The notes beneath the pieces were generated by a model. The model was not told where the DNA came from. It ran no database searches and saw only the letters and a program-made list of their open reading frames with translations. The translations under genes were made by a program, and so were the position numbers. Source: Cymodocea nodosa (taxonomy: Eukaryota; Streptophyta; Magnoliopsida; Alismatales; Cymodoceaceae). From it: a stretch of DNA of 64,000 bases. Location: contig CM072347.1 of NCBI GenBank assembly GCA_036874045.1, positions 1,118,501 to 1,182,500 on the forward strand, written 5' to 3'. This document shows positions 47,494 to 60,110 of the stretch, piece by piece (the first letter of the stretch is position 1; the number at the start of each line of letters is the position of its first letter).

Positions 47494-48489
47494 GTAGTTC
47501 TAATATTTTCTATAAAGGTTTTAATTCTTCAATACCTACTTGAATTATAAGATTAATTATATGACATATAAATTTTTGGTGAAATAAATCAAAAACATTT
47601 GGTGGAGTTAATCTATTTTTAAACATAGGGATATTTGCATTATTACCAGATGTATTATAAAATGTAATACTACCTATTTTTTCTTTAATTCCATAAAATT
47701 CAAAAATTTCCATAATAGTTAAAAAATTATTTTGAGCATTATGTGGATGATTTATTATTCTAAATCTTATTAATTTTTTTGTAAAACCTAATTATTATGA
47801 ATAAAAAGTGTAGTAATAGTAATATATCTTATTTTAGTTCTACCCTTTGAAATATCAGATGTACATAGTTCTACCCTCCCAAATATTAGATGTACATACA
47901 ATAGATGTGTTAATAGAACCTATTATATTAATTAATTTCATTCTAAGTTTATTATAAAGTTCAATAATATCTTGTCTAGTTGTATTTCTAGAAACTTTTT
48001 TAAATTGTGGATAATAAGCTTGTGAAATATATTCTTGAAAATGTTGACTATCACTAAAATTAATAAGTAAATTTAAATAGCAATAAATTTAGCATGTAAT
48101 TCTTTAGTATTCCTAGGATCATAATGCTATTTTGTTATATTACATTCAGTGTTAAAATTAGTTTGTGTTTGAATCATTTTATTTTTTTCAAAATTTTTAG
48201 ATGAACAATTAGTTAAATGTCTAGATAAATAACTTGTGCAGCCTAATATTTTGCATGAGAAGTTTACATTATAATTGTAGTAGGATCTCTCCATCATAGT
48301 GTCATCTCCTAGGTCTTTCATCTTTATTGTAAACTTCAACCTTAAATTTGATATTCTTCTTAATTTAGCAATAGTAGTTAAAGTTGATGCTCTACTTTCT
48401 ATAGTTTTAGCCTAAGAGTGTTGTTGTTTCTACTTAAAATCATCATCTATAGTGCTATTAAAGATGAAGTCATTGAAGTTGTGTGTCAT
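47494..48489 (-). pseudogene. hAT transposase, N-terminal half (broken)
   Basis: A start codon at 48489 opens MTHNFNDFIFN. A degenerate BED-type zinc finger region follows at 48127-48339 (LGCTSYLSRHLTNC). Further on, 47510-47713 contains MFKNRLTPPNVFDLFHQK and CHIINLIIQVGIEEL, the family's 'CHilNLivqdgl' segment. Several stops and frameshifts are present. It is cut at 47498 by the Copia insertion. Confidence 0.7.
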
Positions 48490-48902
48490 TTTTGTAAAGA
48501 ATTTGATTTGAGAGTTGAACTATTGAAGAAAGTTGAAGTCTGAAAGATAAACTTGTGTTTTGTGAAAGAAAAAGAGAAAATTGAGTATGAATTGTGAAAA
48601 AAACTTTAACATTATTCTCTATTTATAGATTTTTCCATTACCTTCCTCTCTTCCTTCTCTTCTTTTTTTTTTTCCTACAATCCTATTGTGAAATCCAACG
48701 GTAGGGTTCAATGTTCGTAAAAAGCAAACATTGAAACAAATGTTTGTAAAAGAATGTTATGACTTACGAACATTCATTTTTATGAACATTCGCTTAGCCT
48801 ACAAGTTGGTTTTTCAAAATATGGTAGTTCAACCTGACCAAATTTTTTAAATCGTATCGAGCTAGGCTGGCCTATGGTGGCTCAACCCATTTGACACCTC
48901 TA

Positions 48903-49820
48903 GTTGCAATATCCTTCTCTCTTTTCCTTTATGGGTCCACTTAGATGGGTGGAGCCACCATTCTGGTGGAAGGTAATTAACCTCGCCAAAACCTAGCTTT
49001 TTATGCATCACTCTAGCTTGTTCGACTATTTCTTTTCAATAGTATTGGTGATTCTACATATTTTGATATCAATATCAAGTTGAGTAGCTTTGTTTTTCAT
49101 CAAAATCAAGAGAAATTAGTCATTGGTGATCTTGGTCTCTAAACGTACTTTGGCATGTGAATTGAACCAAACAATGCACTATACTTGCTTTGATTCATCT
49201 TCTTATGTATCATCAACTAACTCTCCAATGTTGTTTTAGTTGATTGCTTCAATTTGAACCATGGGCTATTCACCAAAGTATGTTGGAGTGAGTTGTTGTT
49301 GCCTAGATGAATTAAAAGAGTATTTGAGGGTTATGTAGATGATTTGGTGGTGAGTATTTTGCTAACATAATATTTGTACTTACAAGGCAGAGGGAATTGC
49401 AAATGATAGAAAATGTCAAAGAAGACAATGAACTACAATCGATGACAATAGACCATACTAGTTGATGTTGAATTGTGTTGACTATTGATAGATCATCTCT
49501 ATTAAGGTTCATATTAAAATCAATTGGTTGTAAAAGAATAGGTCCAATATTATATAGATGTAATGTTTGCCCACCCTCTTTTAGATATAAGACTTTTTGC
49601 CTAACACTCTTATACTTGGCATAAACTCTTTTAGTCTAAATTAAAGTGTTTTATAAGTGATGTGTGTGAAATCATTCTGATATCATGCTAAAGTTCATCT
49701 TTTCATCAATTGATTTTGAGATAAAATTTTATGATTTTGATGCTAAGGTGGAGTTTATACCACCAAGAAAGCTAGAAAATGAAAACTTTAGAAAATTTTC
49801 CAAACTTTCTAGTGTATGTG
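48903..49820. other. Spacer without recognised features
   Basis: No credible gene. It lies outside the hAT right end. A few scattered short ORFs have no recognisable domain. Confidence 0.4.
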
Positions 49821-49823
49821 TAA

Positions 49824-50331
49824 TTAAATTTCCAACTTTTCTAGGTATAAAAGCATCCTCTTTCCTAACATTTGGATTGGGTGAGGTTTGAAAGTGAAAC
49901 CACGTGAAGCCCTTCGTTCTCTCGTGACAGAATCTCGAGCCATTCGTTCTCTGCTAGTAGACGTCGATTCTTTGAGACGATCCCTTCGTGCACAAGAATC
50001 TTGTGACGTCAATTCTCCTCCGTTGAAAAGTTCTTGTGCGATGTCGATTCTCCTTCGCCTCCAAGTTCTCCTTTGGCGTCGATGCTCCTCTGCCCAATCT
50101 TCAACTTTGCATAGGAATCTCCAATCTTCTGCCCTGCTACCCATAGGAATCTCACGACATGACACTCAACCAAAGATTTTAAGGAATCTGTGCTTGTTCC
50201 AAGGTTCTACACTATCGAGTTCTTACGTTTGCTTGCTAGATATTCATAAACCCAATTTTATTCCACTTGTATCCAATTTTTTGCATTTTCATGGCATTTT
50301 TGTTCCACTTGTATTTGTTCAAAATTCATAA
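49824..50331. other. GC-richer segment with overlapping ORFs, unrecognised
   Basis: ORFs of 113 codons (- strand, 49824-50165) and 147 codons (+ strand, 49888-50331) overlap. The composition (CGTTCTC, CGATTCTCC repeats) resembles the GC-rich segments at 7840 and 59740. I recognise no domain and no splice context. It could be a decayed gene fragment or an LTR leader. Confidence 0.3.
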
Positions 50332-52240
50332 GCCCAATTTTGTTTGAAGCTTGGTATATGAACCCAATTTCATAGCAATTTTGTTAGCATAAAAGAAAAC
50401 AACATGTCTAGAAATATTAGTAAATTGCTAACAAAATGGAGAGGCTGTTTCCAAAGATTCACTTGTGACTTCCAACTCACAATGGAACAACCTCAACATA
50501 GTATAAAGGTTCATACTCTTAAAAACTCTAGCAAACGAAAAAAATATTGCACCCCATGCTAATTAAATGTGTTTCAGAATGGTCAAGTAAAGAATCAATT
50601 AGGAAAAATCACTTGTTAATTAAATGTAAATGAAAAAAATCTTGGACCCCATGCTATTTAAATGTGTTTTAGGGGGGAAAGTGGTAGAAAGGAAAGTGAG
50701 GGAAAGTGGTGAAAAAATATGATGTGTTTGTGCTTAGTAGAATGTGATGAAAAATGTATATTACTTTTCATCGTCACTTTCTAGAGAAAGTTTTACAAGA
50801 AGTAGAGTTGTCCTTTTTTTTGAGCTAGAGAGTTCAAAAATGATAGAAAGTGAGGGAAAAAAGGAAGAAAAAGGAAAAAAAAGGAAATGTAATTTTTTAA
50901 ATTCATATGTTAAAAAAAAGGATGAAATAATAATTAATGAATAATTATAATAATAATAAATTTTTATAATATTATAAATTTAACCTCGTAATGTATAATG
51001 TACGATTATGAAGAGTGTAAATATTTTTAATTTTTCTGTAAACTTGAGATGTCTACAAATATTTTTATGTTATACATTCATATGGTGTACAAATAGACCT
51101 TTAGAATGATGAAGTAAAGAATCAATTAATAAAAGTCACTTGTTAATTAAATGTAAACGAAAAAAATCTTGCACCCCATGCTGATTAAAGAATGTATCAA
51201 TTAGGAAAGGATAATCAAGCAATACCAAAGAAATAAAGAAGGTAGAAGTAGGTTTAAAATTACTTAGGAATTGTACAAAGAGATTTAAATTTATATTATT
51301 TGACAATAAATAGAATTATTTGGAAGAAAAAGATTTATGTGGAAGAAAAGGATTTGGAAGAAAAAGGTCTTCTCCCATGTTTATATTACATGGTTAATCT
51401 TCAAACTTGAAATCCATGTTTCCCACAACAGCTTCTACACTTTGAAAACAACCTTCCATCCACATTGGTACATTGTCATCATTGAACATTGCTTGTGTTA
51501 TATATATTTTTTTTATAAAAAAAGACACTCGTCGTAATGTTAAAAAGAAAATTTACATTAAATTTAAAATAGAATATAAAAAACTTTCTCTTCTAATATT
51601 ATTTGTTGAAAGAGATTTAATGTCTAATAATTTCGAAAGTGAACTAAATTTCTTGGCGATGATGGTTGTGCCTTACCTTGTAGTGCTTTTAAGTCTTCAA
51701 GAGTTTTTGATGAATGGTTGAATGAAGTTTTTGGATGCTCCGCAAAGTATCCTACTTGTCTAACTTCATTGTCCTCCTTGAATATAGACACCTTGCTTTA
51801 AGCATTTATGGGTTAGTTTCGTTTAATTTTTCTCAAATCTTTTCAAAATTATACTTAAAATCATTTTCTAATGTTATCTAAATTCATCCTTTGATTTGAA
51901 AAAATCCTCAAAAAGTTTAAAAATTATTTTCCCTCATGGAAATGGTGTGGATGCATGCCACGTCATCACTAGGCCACCTAAGTCATCATCACCATTTTCC
52001 CAACCGGTCTTCTAGAACTTTCTTTGCTCATTTAATGGTGAACGACAGTCACCTTTAATTTGTGTGATAGGCAATTTTTTCAGAAGAATTTGTACTTGGT
52101 GGAATGTTAAAAAAGAAAACTCTAAACTAGCTGTCGCTTACATTGTCAATAAGGAGGACATGTGTGCATCTTATGTTGGGTCTTGACCCATAATACCGTC
52201 CCTGTGCTAGAGGCGAAAACAAAGCAAGGTGACAACTATA
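50332..52240. other. AT-rich spacer with a diverged repeat pair
   Basis: No credible gene. Segments at 50575-50665 and 51098-51195 are diverged direct repeats (AAAGAATCAATTA, CACTTGTTAATTAAATGTAAA, CACCCCATGCT). A third partial copy lies at 50538-50575. The 430 bp between the two main copies starts with a run of GGAAAGTG-like motifs and may be an insertion. Confidence 0.45.
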
Positions 52241-52244
52241 AAAC

Positions 52245-53026
52245 GACCAATTCTATAATTCGTCCATTACATTTAAAATGGAGAGGAATATAAATATCAA
52301 TGGCACTTGAGCAATTCTATTTTTGATGTGCATTTTGACATGGGTTTCACTTGCATTCCTAAGTCAGCAATTAAATTTGCATATTAATAATTTTTATTTG
52401 CTTAAACGTGCATGAAGCACATAAACATTTCATATGTGAAATATACATTTCATCTACAACTGCTTTCCAATTTCATAGGCAATTGAAATATCTATTTAAA
52501 TTTAATTTATATAGTATTAAAATAATAAAATATTTTAAATTGTGCAAAGCATGTGAAATACTATTTGTATAGATAAGTATTGGTGACGACAAAGCGTTTT
52601 GTTGGAGCTACTCAAGAATATTTGTAACAAATATTACCAAGTCAAAAAGAAGTTGAGAAGATTATGCATGTAATTCAATATGATCAATATTTTTAATATC
52701 AGAATACATATGTTGTTCGACTCATTCAAAATACCAAGGGAGATATTTGTGGATCGGGGATGTAAAATTTTCCACCCATTTATGGGTTTTTTGAACTATC
52801 AAAAGTATTATGTATACAATAAATGAAAACAAGGCTAATATTTTGTAAATATATATTGAGAGAAACAAATTGTTTTACTTGTTCAAACAAAATCATAAAA
52901 GATTGTGGAGAAACTTGTGGGATTGTAATAAATTTTGGTTCCTATAAAATACGATGAGGAAGGGAACGGGCATCATTGTAAAGTTGGGTGACTCATTCAT
53001 CCATGCATTGTGTTGGAGGTTCTAGG
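52245..53026 (+). promoter_or_regulatory. Upstream region of gene E
   Basis: Homology to the other copies begins near 52250 (CCATTACATTTAAAAT), much like F at 61255. It includes GATGTGCATTTTGACATGGG at about 52325, a TATA box TATAAAAT at 52943-52950, TGACTCA at 52989-52995 and the ATG at 53027. The core promoter is single, without the 390-bp duplication of C and D. Confidence 0.7.
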
Positions 53027-55677
53027 ATGGGTGTGATACGAAAGGTACTCCCATTGCTCATCTGTTTTGCCCTCCTCTTAGCCAACAATGCGAGTGGAAG
53101 GCATCATCGTCTTGCAATCGAAAAAGAGGTATCAGATCTGAAGACCCAACTCGAATCCATAAGGAAGAATAGCATCAAGACAATCCAGGTATTGTACTAT
53201 TGTCCTATTTTTTTGACGTCTGTAATGTTTTTATTTAGATTTTTTAAGGAAATCGCTGGTCTATTTACGTGATGGAGGTCTAAATATCAAAAGGAGTACA
53301 AGTGGGAGAACCAAACGAAAGAAGACCAACTGCACTAACCTTGCATTTAATTCCAAGTCTTACTTTCTTAAAGACTCACATATATAACATGAAAGAAGAC
53401 TAACTACACTACATATATATACATCTCTGTTGGTGTATTTGTTTTAGATGATATCCTTGGATGGGTAATTGATGTTCTATATGTTATTTTGATGCATATT
53501 TTTTGGTGTCATCATCGGAAAATTTGAAAATTTTCTACTATTTTTCTCCTTACATGCATGGAAATTTTTGTCTTAATTGTGTACAAGGTGTAAAATTCAT
53601 ACATACGAGGGAATAATAGGAAATATTGTTGATGATGACCTCAAAAACAGACATTTTTAAAATTTCATTTTTCTTGCACTTATTAGATTTATATCCTCCT
53701 GGAAGATTGCTTTTGAAAGTAAGCAGTAATTTTGAGATGTAATGCATGGATTCATTCTTCAGATTGCTGGTGGAGATGTGTATGACTGTGTTGACATCTA
53801 CAAGCAACCGGCCTTTCTTCATCCAAATCTCAAGGACCATGAAGTGCAGGTTTAAGTTCACGAACAACTGCTTAATCAATTGCCAGAGAAGTATCAGACA
53901 CGTCGTTTATTAATTCTCACAATACACAACAAATAATATTTTCCTTTTACCATGTATACATGACGTACATATTGACGATAATGGTTGATTTGTGAACCAT
54001 GTCTATTATTTTTGTGATGTAGATGAAGCCAACGATCTTCCCAACAGATCTATCGACGACCGATGATGGCATCGAAGACGAGGTACAATTCTCGTCGGAA
54101 GAGGAATGCCCTCAAGGGTCGGTGCCCATCCAAAGGCTCGACCTAGACAAGTTGGCTAGAGACAAATTTGTGTTGGGATCAAAAGTGATGAGTTCGCAAA
54201 AGCTCTTGGAAGATGGCGTCAATGAATTCGTAAGTGTTCTCTAGCCATGAAAATTGATTGTTGCAGTAGATATACAATACATTTCTACTATATATATATA
54301 TATATATATATAAACGAATTCGGAATGAAAATGAGGTTGCAGACATTTAAAGTTATATATATTATAGGTATTCATTTTACAGCTTAGATGTGTGAGCTTG
54401 TAAAATCTATTAATGGTAAAGATTATACTTAAAATAAATTGATATTACCTTTTTTAAAATATTTATTTTAAATATAATCTTTACATCGACCAATTTTAAT
54501 TATAATGATGCCGTGTTATATCTAACGCGTAAGATATTTTCAGTGGGCGATACATTCGGGAGAATGTTATGACCATGGTGCGTTGCTCTACGCCGGCGGC
54601 GGAGCAGCCATCAACACTTATGCCATACCTGACGTTGGGCCTCACGATAACACCGGAGCCATGATGTGCGTCACCAACCGCGAAATCGGCGCCATTCTTA
54701 AGGCTGGCTGGCGGGTGATTCGTCATAACTCCTTCAATTATCATGCAACCTTGGATTAATCATTATTGAAACCAGAAGAAATGTGCAAAGTGGTGATACA
54801 TATATATATGTATATATGATCCTGGTGATGTGTGATCGTAGGTGAGACCCGAGCATGCCGAGGATACCAAGACAAGGCTGTTCATCGAGTGGTCGGTGAG
54901 CCCTTACTTCTCAATTACGAATTACATGCATGATTTATATATGCTTTACTGATTGATTGGTTTGTTGTTATATACGTATTGATCATTATTTCCTGCGTGA
55001 TTGTTGATTAGAACGACAGCGATGTTACAATGTGTGCGGACGCCCAGTGTCCGGGATTTGTGTTGACCAATCCCAAACCTACCCTTGGCATGGCCCTCGC
55101 ACCCCTTTCTACCTACATGGGTCCACAATACGTTCTTAGGGTTTACATATACATGGTTTGGTTCTTCCTCTCACCTTTACTTTTCACTAGCACCATCGTT
55201 ATTATTATAGAAATAACGTTGAACTCTTGCTGTTATATATCACTACCATTTGTGGCTTAACTTAATGTTGTTTAATTTCATGCATGGGTACGTACGTACG
55301 TGTAAATAAAGGACCCCAAAACAGGGAACTGGTGGTTCGGCTTCGGGAAGCGCCAGACGCCGGTAGGGTATTGGCCGAAGGCCATCTTCAACGACACGTT
55401 CACCTACTCGAACCGGATAGATTACGGGGGATTAGTCTCCTGCCCGTCCCACGAGAGGTGCCCTCGGATGTGCAACGGTGTCCTGGCCGGCACCTTCCGC
55501 GGCGGGCTTTTCCGCTCATGCTTCGTCAGGGATGTCCAGTATTACAACAAGCGTGGCCAAGCTTTTTACTTCACCAAAGCTGAAACGATGAGTTACGTGA
55601 CCGATACCAACTTCTCTACCGTCAGCGAATTCAAGGACGACATTCATGGCTTCAACTTTGGAGGGCCTGGTTATTGA
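53027..55677 (+). CDS. Neprosin-like secreted protein, gene E (7 exons, most diverged)
   Basis: Exons: 53027-53188, 53763-53849, 54023-54229, 54544-54714, 54842-54895, 55012-55155, 55312-55677. All introns are phase 0 and the protein is 396 aa. The signal peptide is VLPLLICFALLLANNASG. Exon 2 gives IAGGDVYDCVDIYKQPAFLHP. Exon 4 is two codons longer than in other copies and rich in Gly (LYAGGGAAIN). The catalytic sites read AILKAGWR (Lys205) and YGGLVSCPSHERCPR (Leu316), so both Glu are absent but the substitutes differ from those in B to D. The last exon starts DPKTGNWWFGFGKRQTP and ends FNFGGPGY. Its sequence and introns (intron 3 only 314 bp) are the most diverged of the full copies, while the frame stays open. 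A distinct non-catalytic paralogue is inferred. Confidence 0.9.
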
Positions 55678-56560
55678 TTGATCATTAATTAGCTACAACT
55701 TTATTTCTCATTGATTTTGGCTTTTTCAACTACTACCACTTTGGTAGAGTATGATTTTTCTTCCGTATGTGTTTCTTGAAAGGCAGCCAAGGTTTCACCT
55801 TTGGATGATCTAGTTTTTGAGTTTTAGCTACGCACCATTTTTCATTTCCTATATGTATACCTTCTTCCAACATCTGTGAATAATATATATAACTATAAGA
55901 AGATGTTGCCATCATACATGCATAGAAATATATATTCCTATCAAACCGATCGCCACCCCCCTCCCTTTCTCATTTCTTTAAAATACTCGTGGAACGTCCG
56001 ATTTTCATCGGATGTCTCACGATATTTTCATAAAAAAAGTGAAACCTGACGTCAGCAACCTCAATTTTTTTTCTTCTCTCTCTCTATATAGAGGCTTATT
56101 CAACATCACATATTATTCTTATTATTATTGCATAAATACTTACGTATATTATAAGAAGTTATCATATATATGCACACGTTGTTGTTGTTATTATTATTAT
56201 TAGTGTTGTATGTACACATACTTACATATATAAGAAGATGGAAGATGTTATCATATATAATAATTAATTCATGGTTGCATTCACAAGACAATGGCATTGC
56301 TTTCCACGAGAGAATTCTTCTGCAGAATAATGACTAAATTAAGACGTAGGAAGAAGCAATAGCTACAGCTTGAGATTGATTCTGGGAACCAAAGAACAAT
56401 TCGACTGAAGAGGGAGAACATGAACGGCTGCGGCCGCTGACATCTGTCTTTCTCCTCCTCCTCCTCCTTCCAGTTGTTTCTTGAGTGATTTAGATAAGGA
56501 GAGAATGAAATGGTGAAGAAGGAGAAGACAAGATGTAGCAGCAAAGTTACGCTATTATGA
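55678..56560 (+). other. 3' flank of gene E and spacer
   Basis: 55678-55920 matches the flanks of A and D, with the terminal-codon echo at 55784-55820. Beyond it, CGTCCGAT TTTC ATCGGATG at about 55995-56014 forms a short inverted repeat. A pyrimidine-rich run followed by TATATAGA lies near 56078-56097 and looks like a plant core promoter, but no gene follows. No credible ORF is seen. Confidence 0.5.
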
Positions 56561-57030
56561 TTTTTTTTTCATAAGCAATCACAACACAAGCATTTAAAAA
56601 CATTAGAACTCACAACCAACTACTACTACACGTTTCACACATGCTACAGACATGGACAATCATACCCTACACACGTGGGCATAACTAACACACGTAACAT
56701 GCAGTTCCTAAGGCACTATCATAACACTCCTCCTTGCCTTAGACACTCCAATCTTTTCTCACAGAAGCTCAAACCTACTTGCTAGGAGTGATTTAGTAAA
56801 TATGTTTGCTAACTGGTCTTCAGTCCCACAATAAGACAAATGGATCTTGCTATCGCTTTACATCTCTCTTGTTGCATACAACTTAATGTTGAAATGCCTT
56901 ATCTTTCTGTGAAAAATCGAATTATGAGAGATGATTATTGTACTGTGATTATCAGCAAACATTTCTGAAGCATTCGATTGACACAAACATAAGTCAATTA
57001 CGACCTTTCTTAGCCATATAATTTGATTTG
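56560..57030 (-). mobile_element. Copia RNase H relic with 3' LTR start
   Basis: On the - strand 57030-56760 reads SNASEMFADNHSTIIISHN, then FHRKIRHFNIKLYATREM, HLSYCGTEDQLANIFTKSLL and RFELL: the end of a Copia RNase H (family 'cDNksAi.l..NP.fHgR.KHf.ik', 'dQlADifTKaL'). A purine tract (CTAAGGCAAGGAGGAG) near 56730-56750 precedes a TGTTATGATAG LTR start at about 56727. The far LTR end is not clear. The element is cut at about 57030 by the next one. Confidence 0.7.
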
Positions 57031-57039
57031 TCTTGTAAA

Positions 57040-59565
57040 CGCAGATCAACAATCGTCGGAAGAATGGAAGGAGATGTGGGTGTACGCGCAAGAGGAGCGG
57101 GCGCAAGTCAATTTGGGAATTTTTCTATTCATCTGGAAAAATAACATGATCCATTTTACATACTTAAAAGGTAAGGTAAATACCGGTAGGAGTAACCAGG
57201 TAAACGGGTGAATGGGGTCCGATAATATTTCCCCTCAAGCTAGAGCAAATAAGTTCACAATGCCCAGCTTGTTGAGGAACCAGTTGAATATTTTCTTGCC
57301 CAAAGGCTTTGTGAGGATGTCAGCGACCTGATGGTTGGCCTTGATGTATTTCAAGCAAATAGTTCCAGTGAGTAAATGGTCCCGAACAAACTGGCAATCA
57401 ATCTCAATGTGTCGAGTCCTTTCTTGGAATACGGGATTTTTTGCAATGTGTAGGGTGGCTTGATTATCACAGAATAATTCAACAGGATGTTCTTGGATGA
57501 TTCTGATGTCTAAGAATAACCTCTTTAACCAAATTACCTCAGTAACGGTTTGGCTTATGGCACGCAATTCAGCATTTGCAATTGATGTTGCTATGGTGCT
57601 CTGCTTCTTAGCTTTCCACGCGATCAAGGAATTCCCAAGGAAAATGCTAATGCCAGAAACAGATTTTTTACTGATGGGGCTACGCGCCCAATTGGCGTCA
57701 TAGAAGGCTTTAAGTTGAAGATTGTTGTCGGACCTTAAGAAAACCCCTTTACCTGAAGAACCCCTCAAATAGTGAAGGATTTGCATGAGACCGTCCATGT
57801 GTAATTGGGTAGGATGTTGCATGAATTGGCTGAAAAAGTGCACACCATAGGCTATGTCCGGCCTGCTGATAGTGGTGTATATAAGTTTCCCAATTAATCT
57901 CTAGTATTGACTGGGGTCTTTAAGGTGTGGACTGATGATATCCATCTTATAGTTTTCATCCATTGGAGTGCTTCTAGGAGTGCAACCCAACATGTTGGCT
58001 TATTGCAATAGATCTAAGATGTATTTTTGTTGTGAAATGACAATGTCGTCTTTTGCTCGAGCGACTTCCATCCCAAGGAAAAATTTAATGTCTCCAAGAT
58101 CTTTCAATTTGAACTGCCATTTGAGTTTGTACTTGAGCTCTTCAATTTCATTTTTGTTAGTACCTGCAACAAGAATATCGTCCACGTACACAAGTATAAC
58201 AAGAAATGAATCAGTGCCTTGCCAGATAAATAAGCTATTGTCAGCGTTGGAATGGTGGAAAGCCATGTTGATGAGAGCCTGGTTGAGCTAAAAGAACCAA
58301 TTACGGGATGATTGTTTCAATCCGTAGATTGATTTTTTGAGGAGACATATGTTATTCTCCCCCTTAGGTGCAACCCCCGGTGGTAGCTGCATGAAGACTT
58401 CTTCTTCAAGGTCGCCATGGAGAAATGCATTATTACATCAAGTTGATGTAAATACCATACTTTGGTGGCGATAATGGATAACAATGTACAAACTGTCGTC
58501 ATCTTTGCAACGGAAGCGAAGGTGTCGTTGTAATCTAGTCTTTCTTATTGGATGAATCCTTTGGCGACAAGACAAGCATGATACCTTTCAATGGTACCAT
58601 CTACTCTATATTTGACTTTGTAAACCCACTTACGCCTAACAGGATTTTTACTGGGGGGAAGTGGAATAAGTCTCCAAGTATCTGTCTCTTGCATTGCCTG
58701 AATCTCTTCAACCATAACTACCCTCCAATGAGCATGTTGTTGGGCTTCTTTAAAACTTTGTGGTTCATGAGATGACAACAAGGAAGAAGTAAAAGCACGA
58801 TGAGAGGAGGTAAGATGGTCCAAAGAAATAAAGTTGGATAATGGATGTTTCGTGCTCGAATGAACACTAGGGCAAACATAATCCTTTAAGTAAGATGGGG
58901 GTTGTTTGGACCTCTGTGACCTTCTAAGAGATGGATTAGAAGATTCATCATTCTCAGAAGATTGATCAACGTCGTCGAAGCTATTAGATGGCGCTGTTAC
59001 TTCTGCACTCAGAGGTGGATGATCTCTATTCAGGATCACCAAGTTCTAGAGTGAGGTCAGTTTACAAGGGCTCCTCTTGCTCCGGCAAGTCATCCCCTTC
59101 ATCTAGATTGGGATTGCATTCATGACTATGATGAAACTAATAAGTGGTATCCTGAATAATGTCAAATAGTGGCATCGAAAAATGCTCTTTAGCGACTTTA
59201 GTATGTGTTTCAATCTTCTTGAATGGATAGACATCTTCTTGAAAGATAACGTCCCAACTAATGATGAATTTCTGGTGTTCAATGTCATAAAGTTTATAAC
59301 CACGATGACCCCATGAAGATGCACTTCAAACCTCTCTGATCAAACTTGTGTTTGGTGTGGTTGTGAGCATACGCCAACCATCCAAAAATCCTCAAAAATG
59401 AATAATCAGGAGCTTTATGATAGAGGGCCTCAAATGAAGTAATACCCTGGAGAATTTTGGTTGGCATTCTATTTATAAGAAATGTGGTAGTAAATAAACA
59501 CTCACCCTAGAATTGAATGGTAATGGATCCTTGAAATCAAAACGCTCTAGCAGTTTCAAGTAATG
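57040..59565 (-). mobile_element. 5'-truncated Copia element (integrase end, RT, RNase H)
   Basis: Reading leftwards from 59565: integrase C-terminal region (NRMPTKILQGITSFEALY, FGWLAYAHNHTKHKFDQRG), a linker at 59042 onward (RRSQRSKQPPSYLKDYVC), and RT (WRLIPLPPSKNPVRRKWVYK, VKYRVDGTIERYHACLVAKG). A frame break precedes LHQLDV, and the active site FLVILVYVDDILVAGTN is at about 58170. RNase H lies at 57843-57235 (AFYDANWARSP, ANAELRAISQ, LFCDNQATLHIAKNPVF, RHIEIDCQFVRDH, ADILTKPLGK). A purine tract (TTGAGGGGAAAT) lies at 57225-57240. The adjoining 3' LTR is short and unclear (about 57040-57225). Gag, protease and most of integrase are lost at the G-tract junction. Confidence 0.85.
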
Positions 59566-59566
59566 G

Positions 59567-59584
59567 GGGGGGGGGGGGGGGGGG
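59567..59584. repeat. Poly-G tract at the Copia truncation point
   Basis: An uninterrupted run of about 18 G marks the switch from Copia integrase to unrelated DNA. Its length in the assembly should be treated with caution. Confidence 0.8.
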
Positions 59585-59749
59585 TTTGTGCAAATGGAGA
59601 TGGAAATCTTAGGAAATGAAATCGTGGGAAATCTTTTCCCATGGATTTAAGTTGCTTGTGCAAATAGAAAATCATGAGAAAAAATTTCCAATGATTTTCG
59701 AAGACTGGACAAATGTGTTTCCGTCTATGTCACACATCATCCACTCCAA

Positions 59750-60110
59750 AACCCACGCGGATACCTTCACGCCCCCAAACTCCACCCGGCCAAGAAGCTC
59801 GAAACTCCAATGCTTCTCACATCGTCGTCACCGTCTTCGTCGCTCCTCATTGAAATCGACCGAAATCGCCAACATTCCAGCCGAAATCATCTGACATCGT
59901 CTATTTCACATGTTGTCCCCTTTGAAAGCTCGGGAGAGAGACGGAAACCCATGCAGAGACCTTCATGCCCCCAAAACTCTGCCCGACCGGGATTGCTCGA
60001 AACTCTGGTGTGTCTTGCATCATCCTCATTGTCTTCATCGCTCCTCATCGAAATCGACCAAAAAATCGCCAACATTCCACTGGCCGAAATCATCCAACAT
60101 CTTCAGACAA
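59750..60110. repeat. Diverged tandem duplication of about 195 bp in a GC-rich segment
   Basis: Unit 1 (about 59751-59905) and unit 2 (about 59946-60104) share AAACCCA, ACCTTCA.GCCCCCAAA, TCTTCATCGCTCCTCAT, GAAATCGACC and AATCGCCAACATTCCA. Overlapping ORFs of 80-110 codons in two frames reflect composition; no domain is recognised. Confidence 0.7.

Larger units (their letters stand above)
35570..48902 (-). mobile_element. Decayed hAT-superfamily element split by a Copia insertion
   Basis: The two halves of one hAT transposase gene lie on either side of the Copia element at 36570-47493, whose GTAGT target duplication falls inside the coding region. The right end at about 48885-48902 reads TTGACACCTCTA, like plant hAT terminal inverted repeats (TAGAGGTGTCAA). 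A matching left terminus was not found, so that end is lost or degenerate. Stops and frameshifts show the element is dead. Confidence 0.7.

Noticed and set aside
56078-56097. Pyrimidine patch plus TATATAGA as a promoter for a new gene
   Set aside because: No conserved or credible ORF follows before Copia-derived sequence.
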